Shown piece after piece: positions 25,920 through 34,546 of a stretch of 64,000 nucleotides of DNA. The stretch comes from Streptomyces lucensis JCM 4490 (GTDB lineage Bacteria > Actinomycetota > Actinomycetes > Streptomycetales > Streptomycetaceae). The position numbers were made by a program, and so were the translations under genes. The notes under the pieces were generated by a model. That model did no database searches. It saw only the letters and a list, made by a program, of their open reading frames with translations, and was not told the DNA's origin. Within the stretch, counting starts at the first letter, position 1, and every line of letters begins with the position of its first letter. The stretch covers positions 342,336-406,335 of the forward strand of contig NZ_BMUE01000007.1 in the NCBI RefSeq assembly GCF_014650035.1, in the 5' to 3' direction.

Positions 25920-27638
25920 TCACGGGAGCATCCCCGCCAGGACGCCGGACTGCAGGTAGACCAGCGTGCACAGCGCCAGCAGCAGGCCCAGGCTCCATCT
26001 GACCGCTCCGCGCAACAGGTCCGACTCACGGCCGGCCAGGCCCACGGCGGTGGCCGCGATGGTGAGGTTCTGCGGGCTGATCATCTTGCCGAGGACGCCT
26101 CCGGAGGTGTTGGCGGCGACCAATAGCGTGGGCGACAGCCCGGCCTTGGCTGCGGCAGTCTGCTGCAGGGTGGCGAAGAGCGCGTTGGCGGAGGTGTCCG
26201 ACCCAGTGACGGCGGTGCCCAGCCAGCCGAGTACCGGCGAGAGGAACGCGAAGGCGGCGCCGGTGCCGGCGATCCAGGATCCGATGGTGATGGTCTGGCC
26301 GGAGAGGTTCATCACGTAGGCCAGGGCGAGCACCGCGGCGATGGTGAGTACGGCCCAGCGCAGTCTGACGAGCGTGGCGCCGAACTCGCGGGCGGCCGTG
26401 GCCGGGCTGATGCGGTAGGCGGCGGTGACGAGCAGGCCGGACAGGAGCAGCAGGGTGCCCGGGGAGGACAGCCAGGAAAGGTGGTAGACGGTGGTCGAGC
26501 TGACCTTGCCGGCCACGGTGAGGACCTGCCCGTCGAGACCGGGCCAAGGGATGTCCGCGGTCGTTGCGGCCAGCGCCTGCTGCACCGGCTTGACCAGGTT
26601 GGCGACCGAGAAGACGGCGATCACCACGAGGTACGGCAGGAACGCCATGAACAGGCGGGGGCCGGTGATCGCCTCCTGTGGTGCGTGTGTGGTGCCGGAC
26701 GCCGCCGGCCGGGTCCGGATGCCCACCGCGGCGGCGGGGCCGGGGGCCGGGGCGGAGCCTGCCGGGCCGTCGGGAGCCTGCGGGTCGTGGGCGGCGCTCA
26801 GTTCGGCGCGGGCCTGCTCGCCGCCGCGCGGCTGCCACAGACGCAGGAAGACTACGACGGCGGCCAGGGCGGCGAGTGAGGCGATGATGTCGGTGAGTTC
26901 GACCGAGAGGAAGTTGGAGCTGGCGAATTGGGCCAGCGCGAAGACCGCCCCGCACACCAGGGCCACCGGCCAGGTCTGGCGGACACCGCGCCGGCCGTCG
27001 ACCAGCGCGACCAGCAGCAGCGGCACGAGGAGCGCGAGCAGCGGTGTCTGCCGTCCCACGTACGCGCCGATCTCGGTGTAGGGGATCTTCGTCAGACCGC
27101 CGGCGGTGATGATCGGTATGCCGATGGCGCCGAAGGCGACGGGGGCGGTGTTGGCCACCAGTACGGTGACCGCGGCGCGCAGCGGCGGCAAGCCGACGGC
27201 CATGAGCATCACGCCGGTGATCGCCACCGGGGCGCCGAACCCGGCGAGCGCCTCCAGCAGGCCGCCGAAGCAGAAGGCGATGATCATCGCCTGGACCCGA
27301 GGATCGTCGCTGATCAAGTGAAAAGCCTGGCGCAGATCCTCGAAGCGCCCGGTGACGACGGTCAGCTGGTACAGCCAGATGGCGGTGACCAGGATCCACA
27401 CGATCGGGAAGAGGCCGAACGCGGCGCCCTCACCGGCGGACAGTAGCGCTAGTCGGGCGGGCATGCGGTACCCCGCGACCGCGACGACGACCGCCACGGC
27501 GAGGGAGGCGAGCCCGGCCCAGTGGGCGCGCAGCCGCGCGCCGCCGAGCAGCGCGAACAAGGTGAGCAAGGGAAGAGCGGCCACGAGAGCGGACAACGCA
27601 AGGCTGCCTGCGACGGGGGCGAGATGAGGTTGGTACAT
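25920..27638 (-). CDS. lldP: L-lactate permease (LctP family)
   Basis: 572-residue membrane protein with about 13 helices, the normal family length. Characteristic stretches are AFCFGGLLEALAGFGAPVAI, VANTAPVAFGAIGIPIITAG and, near the C-terminus, TGSDTSANALFATLQQTAA and ISPQNLTIAATAVGLAGRES. It imports L-lactate (and glycolate) with protons. First gene of the lactate operon; its start is about 190 bp from the divergent FCD regulator and two operator palindromes lie between. The hydrophilic linker at about residues 275-320 is Ala/Pro-rich and longer than in E. coli LldP. Confidence 0.94.
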   Translation of the reverse strand: MYQPHLAPVAGSLALSALVAALPLLTLFALLGGARLRAHWAGLASLAVAVVVAVAGYRMPARLALLSAGEGAAFGLFPIVWILVTAIWLYQLTVVTGRFEDLRQAFHLISDDPRVQAMIIAFCFGGLLEALAGFGAPVAITGVMLMAVGLPPLRAAVTVLVANTAPVAFGAIGIPIITAGGLTKIPYTEIGAYVGRQTPLLALLVPLLLVALVDGRRGVRQTWPVALVCGAVFALAQFASSNFLSVELTDIIASLAALAAVVVFLRLWQPRGGEQARAELSAAHDPQAPDGPAGSAPAPGPAAAVGIRTRPAASGTTHAPQEAITGPRLFMAFLPYLVVIAVFSVANLVKPVQQALAATTADIPWPGLDGQVLTVAGKVSSTTVYHLSWLSSPGTLLLLSGLLVTAAYRISPATAAREFGATLVRLRWAVLTIAAVLALAYVMNLSGQTITIGSWIAGTGAAFAFLSPVLGWLGTAVTGSDTSANALFATLQQTAAAKAGLSPTLLVAANTSGGVLGKMISPQNLTIAATAVGLAGRESDLLRGAVRWSLGLLLALCTLVYLQSGVLAGMLP

Positions 27639-27657
27639 AGCGGACCCTCATTAGCTT

Positions 27658-27668
27658 GGTCAGACCAT
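27658..27668. promoter_or_regulatory. LldR/FCD operator 1
   Basis: TGGTCAGACCA is a perfect 11-bp palindrome around a central A and fits TNGTNNNACNA of FCD regulators. It starts 20 bp upstream of the lldP start codon, well placed to block transcription or translation initiation. Confidence 0.7.
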
Positions 27669-27736
27669 AGCCTGGACGTCTTCAAAATTAGGTCCGTCTC
27701 CCTTTCCGGTCCAGAGGTGCGACAGCAATTTCTTGT

Positions 27737-27749
27737 TTGGTCCGACCAA
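27737..27749. promoter_or_regulatory. LldR/FCD operator 2
   Basis: TTGGTCCGACCAA is a perfect 13-bp palindrome and shares the TGGTC-N-GACCA core with operator 1, 80 bp away (centre to centre about 79-80 bp). It lies about 80 bp upstream of the regulator start. Two copies suggest looping or control of both directions. Confidence 0.72.
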
Positions 27750-27828
27750 GCAATGGGCATATACCGGCTATCATCGAGTCCTGGCGGGCGGACACGACCT
27801 CGCCCCCACCTTGACGAGAAGGGCTTTC

Positions 27829-28620
27829 ATGGCTGAGCCGACGCTCTGGGAACCTGTGCCGCGCTCGCGCACCTACGAGCTGGTCCTCGCGCGGATCGAG
27901 GAGCAGATCCTGGCCGGCAAGCTGCGCGTCGGGGACCGGTTGCCGCCCGAGCGCGAGCTCGTCGAGCTGCTCGAGGTCAGCCGCGCCGCCATCCGCGAGG
28001 CCTTGCGGGTGCTGGAGGCCCAGGGGGTGCTGCGGGCCCGGGTGGGCACCGGTCCCGACTCCGGCAGCGTCATCGCCGCCATGCCCAGCGCGGGCCTGAC
28101 CCAGCTGCTGCGGCTGCACATCGCACTGGCGAACTTCCCCGTCAAGGACGTCGTGGAGGCCCGCGCCGCGCTGGAGCGGTCTAGCGCCCGCCTCGCCGCC
28201 GACCAGGCCACGGAGGCGGACCTGGACCGAATGGCCGAATGCCTGGCACACATGGACGTCCCCGAGGTCTCCCGCGAGGAGTTCAACGACCATGACACTC
28301 GCTTCCACGTCGCCATTGCCGAGGCAGGGGGCAACCGCCTGGTCACAGATCTGACCGTCGCGGTCCGCAACGCGGTGCGGCACACCCTCATGACGGCCTT
28401 CCACCGGCTGGATGACTGGGAGGCCGAACGAGACCGCCTGCGCGCGGAACACCACGCCATACACGACGCCATCGCGGCCGGGGACGCCGAACGCGCCGGC
28501 GACCTGGTCGAGTCCCACATCCACCGCTTCCACCACGACGTGGTGCGAACGGTCCTTCAGTCCCCCGAGGGCACCTCCGCCCAGTCGGCGATCTGGGACG
28601 GCCCCCCACGGGAGCGATGA
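27829..28620 (+). CDS. LldR-like FadR/GntR regulator of the lactate operon
   Basis: 263 residues. GntR winged helix at ~15-85 (ELVLARIEEQILAGKLRVGD, RLPPERELVELLEVSRAAIR), FCD domain at ~105-245 with metal/ligand residues in FNDHDTRFHVAIAEAGGNRL and LRAEHHAIHDAIAAGD. It is divergent from lldP, and two perfect palindromes that fit the FCD consensus sit between. By analogy with LldR it should bind L-lactate and release the operators. The C-terminus is Pro/Ser-rich. Confidence 0.9.
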   Translation: MAEPTLWEPVPRSRTYELVLARIEEQILAGKLRVGDRLPPERELVELLEVSRAAIREALRVLEAQGVLRARVGTGPDSGSVIAAMPSAGLTQLLRLHIALANFPVKDVVEARAALERSSARLAADQATEADLDRMAECLAHMDVPEVSREEFNDHDTRFHVAIAEAGGNRLVTDLTVAVRNAVRHTLMTAFHRLDDWEAERDRLRAEHHAIHDAIAAGDAERAGDLVESHIHRFHHDVVRTVLQSPEGTSAQSAIWDGPPRER

Positions 28621-28968
28621 GGCGCAACGCGTGGGTCGGCAGCACCATCGACGGTCAGCGTCCCGGTGTGGACTTGTGACCACGGGGGTGGGGAAACGAC
28701 TCCATGAGGAGCCTCCTGCGCGTCCACCCTCACCCCGACGGCGTCAGCTGCACGGTCGTCGGCGACGTCGGCACCCCGTCAGCGGACCAGGTAGACCCCT
28801 GGCGGACGGCGCGCGGAAGGCCGTGGACGAGATCGGGCACCACCAGCAGACTCACTTATGGAATACGCTCGTTGGGGTCAGCCCGTCCACCGGGCAGGGA
28901 TTCCACCCCTTGGGGCAGATCAGGCCGACAGACGAGGGCCGCTGACCCTCGCCCCCGGTGGTGTCCAC

Positions 28969-29499
28969 ATGCGCGAGTTCCGAGAGCAGGACCGCGTCGA
29001 CTCACAGTTCGTCACGATCTCCCACAGCTTCCTCGTCGTCGCCACCGGCCAGGTCGAGGCCTACCACTGGGACCCCGTTGTCCCGGTCGCTCAGGCGCAG
29101 TTGCGCCGCCTCTGCGCTCCCCTGACGCTGCACCGGAGGCAACCGTGGGAGCCCCGGACGCTCCCCTGGCCTCAGGGCCCTGACGGGTCGGTTCTGAAGA
29201 TCCCGACTTCGCTCGGTCCCGAATTCCCGAGCCCGCACGGGGAGGAGTGGACCGGGCAGGCCCCTCCGGGGACAGGAAACTGGAGGCCGCCGCTGTGGGT
29301 GCTTGGGGCATGGGAGAGGCCGGACGGCGACCCCGAACTGGAGACCGCGCTCAGCGCGTACTACGAGGCCATACGCCTGGGGAGACGTCATCCGTCGCTC
29401 TCGCTGCTCACCTTCGTAGCCGCGACCGAGATGTCGCGCCGGGCTCCCTCTTGTCTCCGACGGCACGGCACCCATACGCTCACCATCCGTACCGACTGA
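28969..29499 (+). CDS. Hypothetical protein, possibly 3'-truncated
   Basis: About 176 residues from the ATG at 28969; an upstream ATG at 28858 is in frame but has no ribosome site. Composition is protein-like (QFVTISHSFLVVATGQVEAY, GAWERPDGDPELETALSAYY, LGRRHPSLSLLTFVAATE) with no signal peptide, helix or known motif. The last about 20 residues are Arg/Thr-rich and look out of frame, so the original C-terminus may be lost. I cannot assign a function. Confidence 0.45.
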   Translation: MREFREQDRVDSQFVTISHSFLVVATGQVEAYHWDPVVPVAQAQLRRLCAPLTLHRRQPWEPRTLPWPQGPDGSVLKIPTSLGPEFPSPHGEEWTGQAPPGTGNWRPPLWVLGAWERPDGDPELETALSAYYEAIRLGRRHPSLSLLTFVAATEMSRRAPSCLRRHGTHTLTIRTD

Positions 29500-29523
29500 C
29501 CGGTATGCTCTGTCCAAGCGTCA

Positions 29524-29754
29524 GTGCGCGCCGATGCCGGCCTGCCGACCGTGTCGGCCGCCGAACCAACGCGACCGTCGAAGGAGCCGCCGGAGTTGAG
29601 CGGAAGCAACGGCCAGGTGCGCCTGACCGCACGTCCCATGGGAGAGCCGCGGCCCACCGACTGGCAGCACGTCGAGGAGACGATCCCGATGCGACTGTTC
29701 CGTGGTGATAACCACGGCAAGCTGGTGCTGAAGATCGCGGACCGACCGACCTGA
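29524..29754 (+). pseudogene. NADP-dependent oxidoreductase (MDR/CurA type) with large internal deletion
   Basis: The 76-residue frame joins two ends of one family. Residues ~31-55 (QVRLTARPMGEPRPTDWQHV, then EETIP) are the N-terminus of a medium-chain NADP-dependent oxidoreductase, and residues 56-76 (MRLFRGDNHGKLVLKIADRP) are its C-terminus (usually ...LRLFxGxNxGKxLVxV). The roughly 300 residues between, with both domains and the NADP site, are absent and the join is in frame. It is therefore a deletion relic, although it still has an open frame just before the ADH gene. Confidence 0.65.
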
Positions 29755-29766
29755 GGGGGAAACACG

Positions 29767-30819
29767 ATGAAAGCACTGACCTACCATGGCCGTCACGACA
29801 TCCGCTACGGGGATGTCTCCGACCCGGCCGTCACAAGCCCTACCGACGCGGTGGTGCAGGTGACAGCGGCCGGCATCTGCGGCAGCGACCTGCACATCTA
29901 CCGCGGCAACCCGTTCAGCCCGGAACTGGGCTACACGCCGGGGCACGAGTGCGTCGGCGTAGTTGTCGACACCGGCGGCCAGGTGACCCGCTTCAGGCCC
30001 GGCGACCGGGTTCTGGTGCCCGCCTCTGTCGGCTGTGACCAGTGCCGCTCGTGCGCGGCCGGGTTCACCGCCCGATGCGAGCGCGCCACGTCCAGCACGG
30101 ACCTCTGCTACGGAGTGAGCCCGCAGCTCCCGGGCAGCCAGGCCCAGGCCCTGGCGGTGCCATACGCCGACGTCAATCTGGTGCACTTGCCCGAGGGCAT
30201 CTCCGACGAGGCCGCCGTCGTCCTGACGGACAACGCCCCCACGGCCTGGTACGGCTGCCGCCGAGCCCGCATCCAGCCCGGCGAGACCGTCCTGGTCATC
30301 GGCCTCGGCCCGGTCGGCCTCATGGCCGCCCAGTCCGCCTTCGCGATGGGCGCCGCGCGGGTGCTGGGCGCGGACCTGGTCGCGGAGCGCCGCGCCTTCG
30401 CCGCCACCCTGGGTGTCGAGCCGGTCGAGGGCGAGCACGCGCGGACGGCCATACGGGACATGACCGACGGACGCGGGCCGGACGCCGTGGTGGAGGCCGT
30501 GGGTTCGGACGCCACCATCGAGCTCGCCCTCAAGGCCGTCCGGCAGGCCGGCCGGGTCAGCGTCATCGGGGTCAGCCAGAGCAAGGCCTTCCCCTTTCAT
30601 ATGGGACTTGCGCAGATCAAGGAACTGGAGTTCGCCATCGGGCTGTGCTCTGTGCACTACGAACTCCCTGCCCTGATCGCCCTCACCCGTGCCGGCCGGA
30701 TCAAGCCAGAGGTCGTGGTCTCCCACCGCTTCGCTCTCTCCGAAGGCCCGGCGGCGTACGAACTGTTCGCAGGCCGCTCCGACGGCGTCCGCAAGATCCT
30801 TCTCGACCCCACCCGCTGA
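29767..30819 (+). CDS. Zinc-dependent alcohol dehydrogenase (MDR)
   Basis: 350 residues from an ATG after GAGGGGG. The catalytic zinc ligands are in AAGICGSDLHIYRG (Cys) and TPGHECVGVVVDTG (His-Glu); the structural zinc site is GCDQCRSCAAGFTARCER with four Cys. The Rossmann motif is VLVIGLGPVGLMAAQ. It oxidises a primary or secondary alcohol with NAD(P). No partner gene other than the deletion relic just upstream is seen on the strand. Confidence 0.92.
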   Translation: MKALTYHGRHDIRYGDVSDPAVTSPTDAVVQVTAAGICGSDLHIYRGNPFSPELGYTPGHECVGVVVDTGGQVTRFRPGDRVLVPASVGCDQCRSCAAGFTARCERATSSTDLCYGVSPQLPGSQAQALAVPYADVNLVHLPEGISDEAAVVLTDNAPTAWYGCRRARIQPGETVLVIGLGPVGLMAAQSAFAMGAARVLGADLVAERRAFAATLGVEPVEGEHARTAIRDMTDGRGPDAVVEAVGSDATIELALKAVRQAGRVSVIGVSQSKAFPFHMGLAQIKELEFAIGLCSVHYELPALIALTRAGRIKPEVVVSHRFALSEGPAAYELFAGRSDGVRKILLDPTR

Positions 30820-31405
30820 CTCTCCTGCGCAGGGCCGCCTCGTCCGATCCCCCGCGGCAGGCCCTGCGCCTCTTGCGCGGCCCGGGGAATCCCGCCGCGT
30901 CGCCCCGCAGGACCTCGGGTAGCCGGTTCGGGGGGGACAGGTTCCGCCGCCGAAACCGAGCGGCTCCGCCCGCCGCGCCGAGGGCAGGACCTGGCACGGG
31001 TGCGCCGTTCCGGCGTGGACGTGGCCAGGACACCCTCGGCCTTCCCGCTTACGAGCGTGCGCTGGGCGCACTTCAAGACCGTGCAGCAGACGCTGCCGGC
31101 GCCATCCGGTCGAAACACCCCGCATCATGAGCGCGAACGTTCCGCAGGACGACTGGTCGCCGCTGGGCGAGATGGCCGTTCCCGAGCAGGGGGCAGGGCG
31201 CACTCCCCCAGAACGACTGGCGTGGTTGCAGTTAGTCCGTCTGGCGTGTGCGGGCGGCGCAGCTGCGGTCATGCGACGGCGATGACACGACTCCGCCGCG
31301 CCCCTGAAGGAGGCAGGCCGTCGACCAAGCCGAGCCGACGCCGCCCACAGCCACTCCCAGGGCCCCACCGTGCGGGCGGTTCACGCCACTTGGGAGGGCC
31401 CGCCG
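30820..31405. other. Gene-free stretch after the ADH gene
   Basis: About 590 bp without a recognisable gene. The frames are Arg/Pro/Ala-rich. Confidence 0.5.
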
Positions 31406-31474
31406 CTACACGTCGTCACGCTCCGGGAAGAGCACGTGAGCGGCATCGAAAATCCGTTGCCGGGTCGCTTGTCG
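31406..31474 (-). pseudogene. TetR-type HTH N-terminal scrap
   Basis: On the minus strand TRQRIFDAAHVLFPERDDV matches the start of a TetR-type DNA-binding domain (ATRxRIxDAAxxLFxExG) and then stops, so only the first helix remains. Confidence 0.4.
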
Positions 31475-31550
31475 CCCTGCCGCAGTCCCAGTGCGGTCGG
31501 CGTAGGCGGCGGGACGCGGCTGAGCCGGCTCATCGACCACGGAGGCCGGA

Positions 31551-32001
31551 CACGACGTCGTGGTCGCGACACCCGACGGTGCGGTGCCGACCGTCGGCAT
31601 GATGAGCCTTCGCCCCTCGATGGCGGGCGGTGAGGACGGAGCCCTGCAGCTGGAAGCCATCATTCGTTCCGCCGAGGTGATGCGGCGGCCCCTCAAGCTG
31701 TTCGGACGTCCGCCTCGAGGACTACGCCGCGGTGTACCTGCCGGGCGGCCACGGCCCGATGTCCGACCTGGCCTTCGACGCCGATGCGGGCAGGTTGCTG
31801 ACGGCCCAGTTGGCCTCGGGCAAGCCGCTCGCCATCGTGTGCCACGCCCCGTCCGCCATCCTGGCCACCAGGATCCACGGCGAGTCCCCGTTCAGGGGCT
31901 ACCGGGTGACGTGCTTCACCGACGAGGAGGAAGAGGCCGTCGGGCTGGCCTCCCGGGCGCCGCGGCCGGCCGCCGCTGGAGAGTGGCCGGATGCCAGGTA
32001 G
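31551..32001 (+). pseudogene. DJ-1/PfpI-type glutamine amidotransferase-like protein, frameshifted
   Basis: Two frames together give a DJ-1/PfpI protein: first VVVATPDGAVPTVGMMSLRP and GALQLEAIIRSAEVMRRPLK, then, after a shift near 31705, VYLPGGHGPMSDLAFD and GKPLAIVCHAPSAILATRIH with the nucleophile Cys in VCHAPSA, and GYRVTCFTDEEEE. The C-terminal quarter is missing after GLASRAP. The start is also lost. It is inactive. Confidence 0.75.
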
Positions 32002-32377
32002 TGGTGCTGGCCGCTTGCCGGCACCCGCGTTCTCGGCAGCAGCGGGTTGAGCGGTGCACAGCTACTTGGAAGTGGGTCACTTATGCGAAGTGTGGACGTT
32101 CATCGGCCTGTCCTGACGGCGAGGATCGGGCGGCCCTCCGTGTAAATCCTTGAGCGATGATGCGAGCAATGCCCAGCATCGGCGTCGACGAGGACCACGA
32201 CTCCTCAATGTTTTCGCTTCGCTGCGTAGTTGAACGTATGCGCAGAGCAGTCAATGTGGCGCGAAGTCCTCTTGAGGCGACCTGCAGGCGGCAAAAGACT
32301 GTTGCGGTAGCAAGGCCGCGCCTTCATCCCGGGAGCCGCGGCACAGCAGTCACGATCGCAACGAGAGGAGAACGCCG

Positions 32378-32893
32378 ATGCCCGACGCCAGCCGTCGAGA
32401 CGCCGCACACTCGATCACGCTGACCGACGGCACCGCCACGCGGACCCGTGAGGCGGGCCCCGTCGACCTGGTGCCGGTCCAGGAACTGCACCGCCGCTGC
32501 TCGCCAGGCAGCCGAGCCCTGCGGTACCACGCGGGCAAGTCCGGGCTGTCACCTGCCGAATGGGGTCAGTTGTCCAGCCCGGAGCGCGGCACCACGCTGG
32601 TGACCGCTCCGGCCGAGCGTACGGACCACATCATCGCCATGACCAACGTCATGCGCACACATCAGCAAGGGGTGGGGGAACTCGCGATCCTGGTCGAGGA
32701 CGCGTGGCAGGCCAGGGGGCTCGGCACCGCGCTGGCCGAACATGCGGCGACCCTAGCCCGCCGCGAGGGACACCACACGCTGACCGCCGCGGTGGTGGCG
32801 AGCAACAAGCCGATGCTCCATGTCCTGGGGAAACTGGATGCGACGCCGCTCGACGCCACCGGGCCCGTGCTCGACCTCCGCATCCTGCTCTAG
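32378..32893 (+). CDS. GNAT-family acetyltransferase
   Basis: 171 residues, ATG preceded by AGAGGAGAA. Acetyl-CoA-binding motif A is GELAILVEDAWQARGLG followed by TALAEHAATLARREGHH, and motif B ASNKPMLHVLGKLDATPLD follows. No second domain. Substrate is not readable; neighbours are relics and a PucR regulator, so no pathway context. Confidence 0.88.
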   Translation: MPDASRRDAAHSITLTDGTATRTREAGPVDLVPVQELHRRCSPGSRALRYHAGKSGLSPAEWGQLSSPERGTTLVTAPAERTDHIIAMTNVMRTHQQGVGELAILVEDAWQARGLGTALAEHAATLARREGHHTLTAAVVASNKPMLHVLGKLDATPLDATGPVLDLRILL

Positions 32894-33153
32894 GTCCGGC
32901 TTCGACGATCACTGGTGATGGATCACGGTGGGGTAGCCGGACAGGTTCCTGGCCCCCGAGCCGCTCGCGGACTTCGCCGTCTTCCGGCTCGAGAGAACGG
33001 GGCGGGGCGGAGTACGCGGGACTGCGGACCCGCATCCTGCCGGGGCGGCACCGACCCCGTCCAGCGGAACGGCCGGTGACAGGGAGAGCACTCAGCCGCT
33101 GAACCGACCGTTGTCGCCACCCAGTTCCTGACGGAGGGGAGACGACACCTGTC

Positions 33154-34398
33154 TCAGGAACCGGCGGGGCCGGAGGGCGGGGGGCCCGTCAGGAGGCGGT
33201 GCGCCTCCAGAGCGAGGTGGATCTCGCTCGCCCCCACCGGGTCGGTGGGTGAGCGCCCCGTGAGTTCCTGCACGCGCCGCAGACGGTACGTCACAGTGTT
33301 GCGGTGGCAGTACATCCGGGCAGCGGTCTCGGTGGCGGATCCGCCCGATGCGAACCACTGGCTCAGCGTCTCCAGCAGCAGCTCCCTCTCGTGCTGCGGG
33401 AGTTCGAGAACAGGGCGGAGCACCTTGCGCACCGCGTGCTGGGCCGAGTCGGGGGCGCTCACCACCATCAGGCGGACTGGTGAGTCACCGTAGGAGGCCA
33501 CCTCGCGGGCGCCCGACTCGACGCAGGCGCAGGCGAGCCGCGCCTGGCGGAAGGCACCGGGCACCTGCTCCAGACCGTGGAAGAGCGTGCTCACGCCCGC
33601 CCGCGCGATGCTCCGCCGGCGAAGGAGGTCCACGGCCTGCGCAAGACTCCCGGGCGACCGGAGCGAGAGCAGTCCCACCTGCGCGTCGCCCTCCTGGCGC
33701 CAGACCGACCAGACGCCGAGGACTCGCAGTGCGCCCTCCACGTCGTGCAGGGCGTCCTCGTCTGCCGGACGGCCCACGGCGGCGGTCTCGGCGCTGACCA
33801 CGGCGAAGACTCCCCGCTGCGGCAGCCGCAGCGCGTCGGCGCACTCCCACAGGTGGGTGCCCTCATCCAGCCTGCCGTCGAGCAGCGCGGCCAGCAGCAG
33901 GCTCTTGACCTGCCGGTCACGGTGGGCTCTTTCGGACATGGTCTCGCGGTAGGCCACGGCCACCGCGTCGGTGAAGGTGTCACTGACCGACCAGACCGCG
34001 GCGGCGACGTGCGGCATCTCCTTGGTGACGGTGTCCCCCGCCTCGTTCAGGATGCACTCCCACATGAACCGTCCGGCGACCCGGTAGGCGTGTGTCACCG
34101 CGGACAGCGGCACCCCGTGCTCGGCCTTGAAACGGCCGGTGTCGTGCGGCACGCGCAGGTCAAGAGCGTCCCGGCCCAGCTGGGTGATCATGGAGTGCAG
34201 GTTCTCCGCGCAGGAAGTGCGCAGCTGGTCGTGCGTCACGTGGCCGTGGTCGCCATAGGCGTCCTCCCCCTCCGTGATCCGGTCCGTGAGCAGGTCGGCG
34301 AAACGGTCGATCCCGGGCAGCAGCACGTCGACCAACCTGCGCAGGCCGTCGTCCACGCCGCTGTCGCGTACGCCGTTGTCATGAGGGGTGACAGTCAT
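33154..34398 (-). CDS. PucR/CdaR-family transcriptional regulator
   Basis: 414 residues from the ATG at 34398. Residues ~15-165 are a helical RsbR-like sensory region, the middle is a GGDEF-like/CdaR linker (~190-310), and the C-terminus is the PucR HTH: LLETLSQWFASGGSATETAA, YCHRNTVTYRLRRVQELTG. It follows the GMC oxidoreductase gene on the same strand after about 150 bp, so it may be in or controlled with the alcohol/aldehyde operon upstream. Members typically activate catabolic genes. Confidence 0.9.
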   Translation of the reverse strand: MTVTPHDNGVRDSGVDDGLRRLVDVLLPGIDRFADLLTDRITEGEDAYGDHGHVTHDQLRTSCAENLHSMITQLGRDALDLRVPHDTGRFKAEHGVPLSAVTHAYRVAGRFMWECILNEAGDTVTKEMPHVAAAVWSVSDTFTDAVAVAYRETMSERAHRDRQVKSLLLAALLDGRLDEGTHLWECADALRLPQRGVFAVVSAETAAVGRPADEDALHDVEGALRVLGVWSVWRQEGDAQVGLLSLRSPGSLAQAVDLLRRRSIARAGVSTLFHGLEQVPGAFRQARLACACVESGAREVASYGDSPVRLMVVSAPDSAQHAVRKVLRPVLELPQHERELLLETLSQWFASGGSATETAARMYCHRNTVTYRLRRVQELTGRSPTDPVGASEIHLALEAHRLLTGPPPSGPAGS

Positions 34399-34546
34399 TC
34401 GGGCTCCCGCAGCGAGGTCGGCGGGACCGCCGCGCCGGCTGTCCCACCACGACGTGCCAGTGGCCCGGAGCCGGCCGGACCACTGGCAGAGTAACCACAC
34501 GACGTGGTTGTGGCGACAGTCCGCCCACGTCGACAATCCGCCCGCG

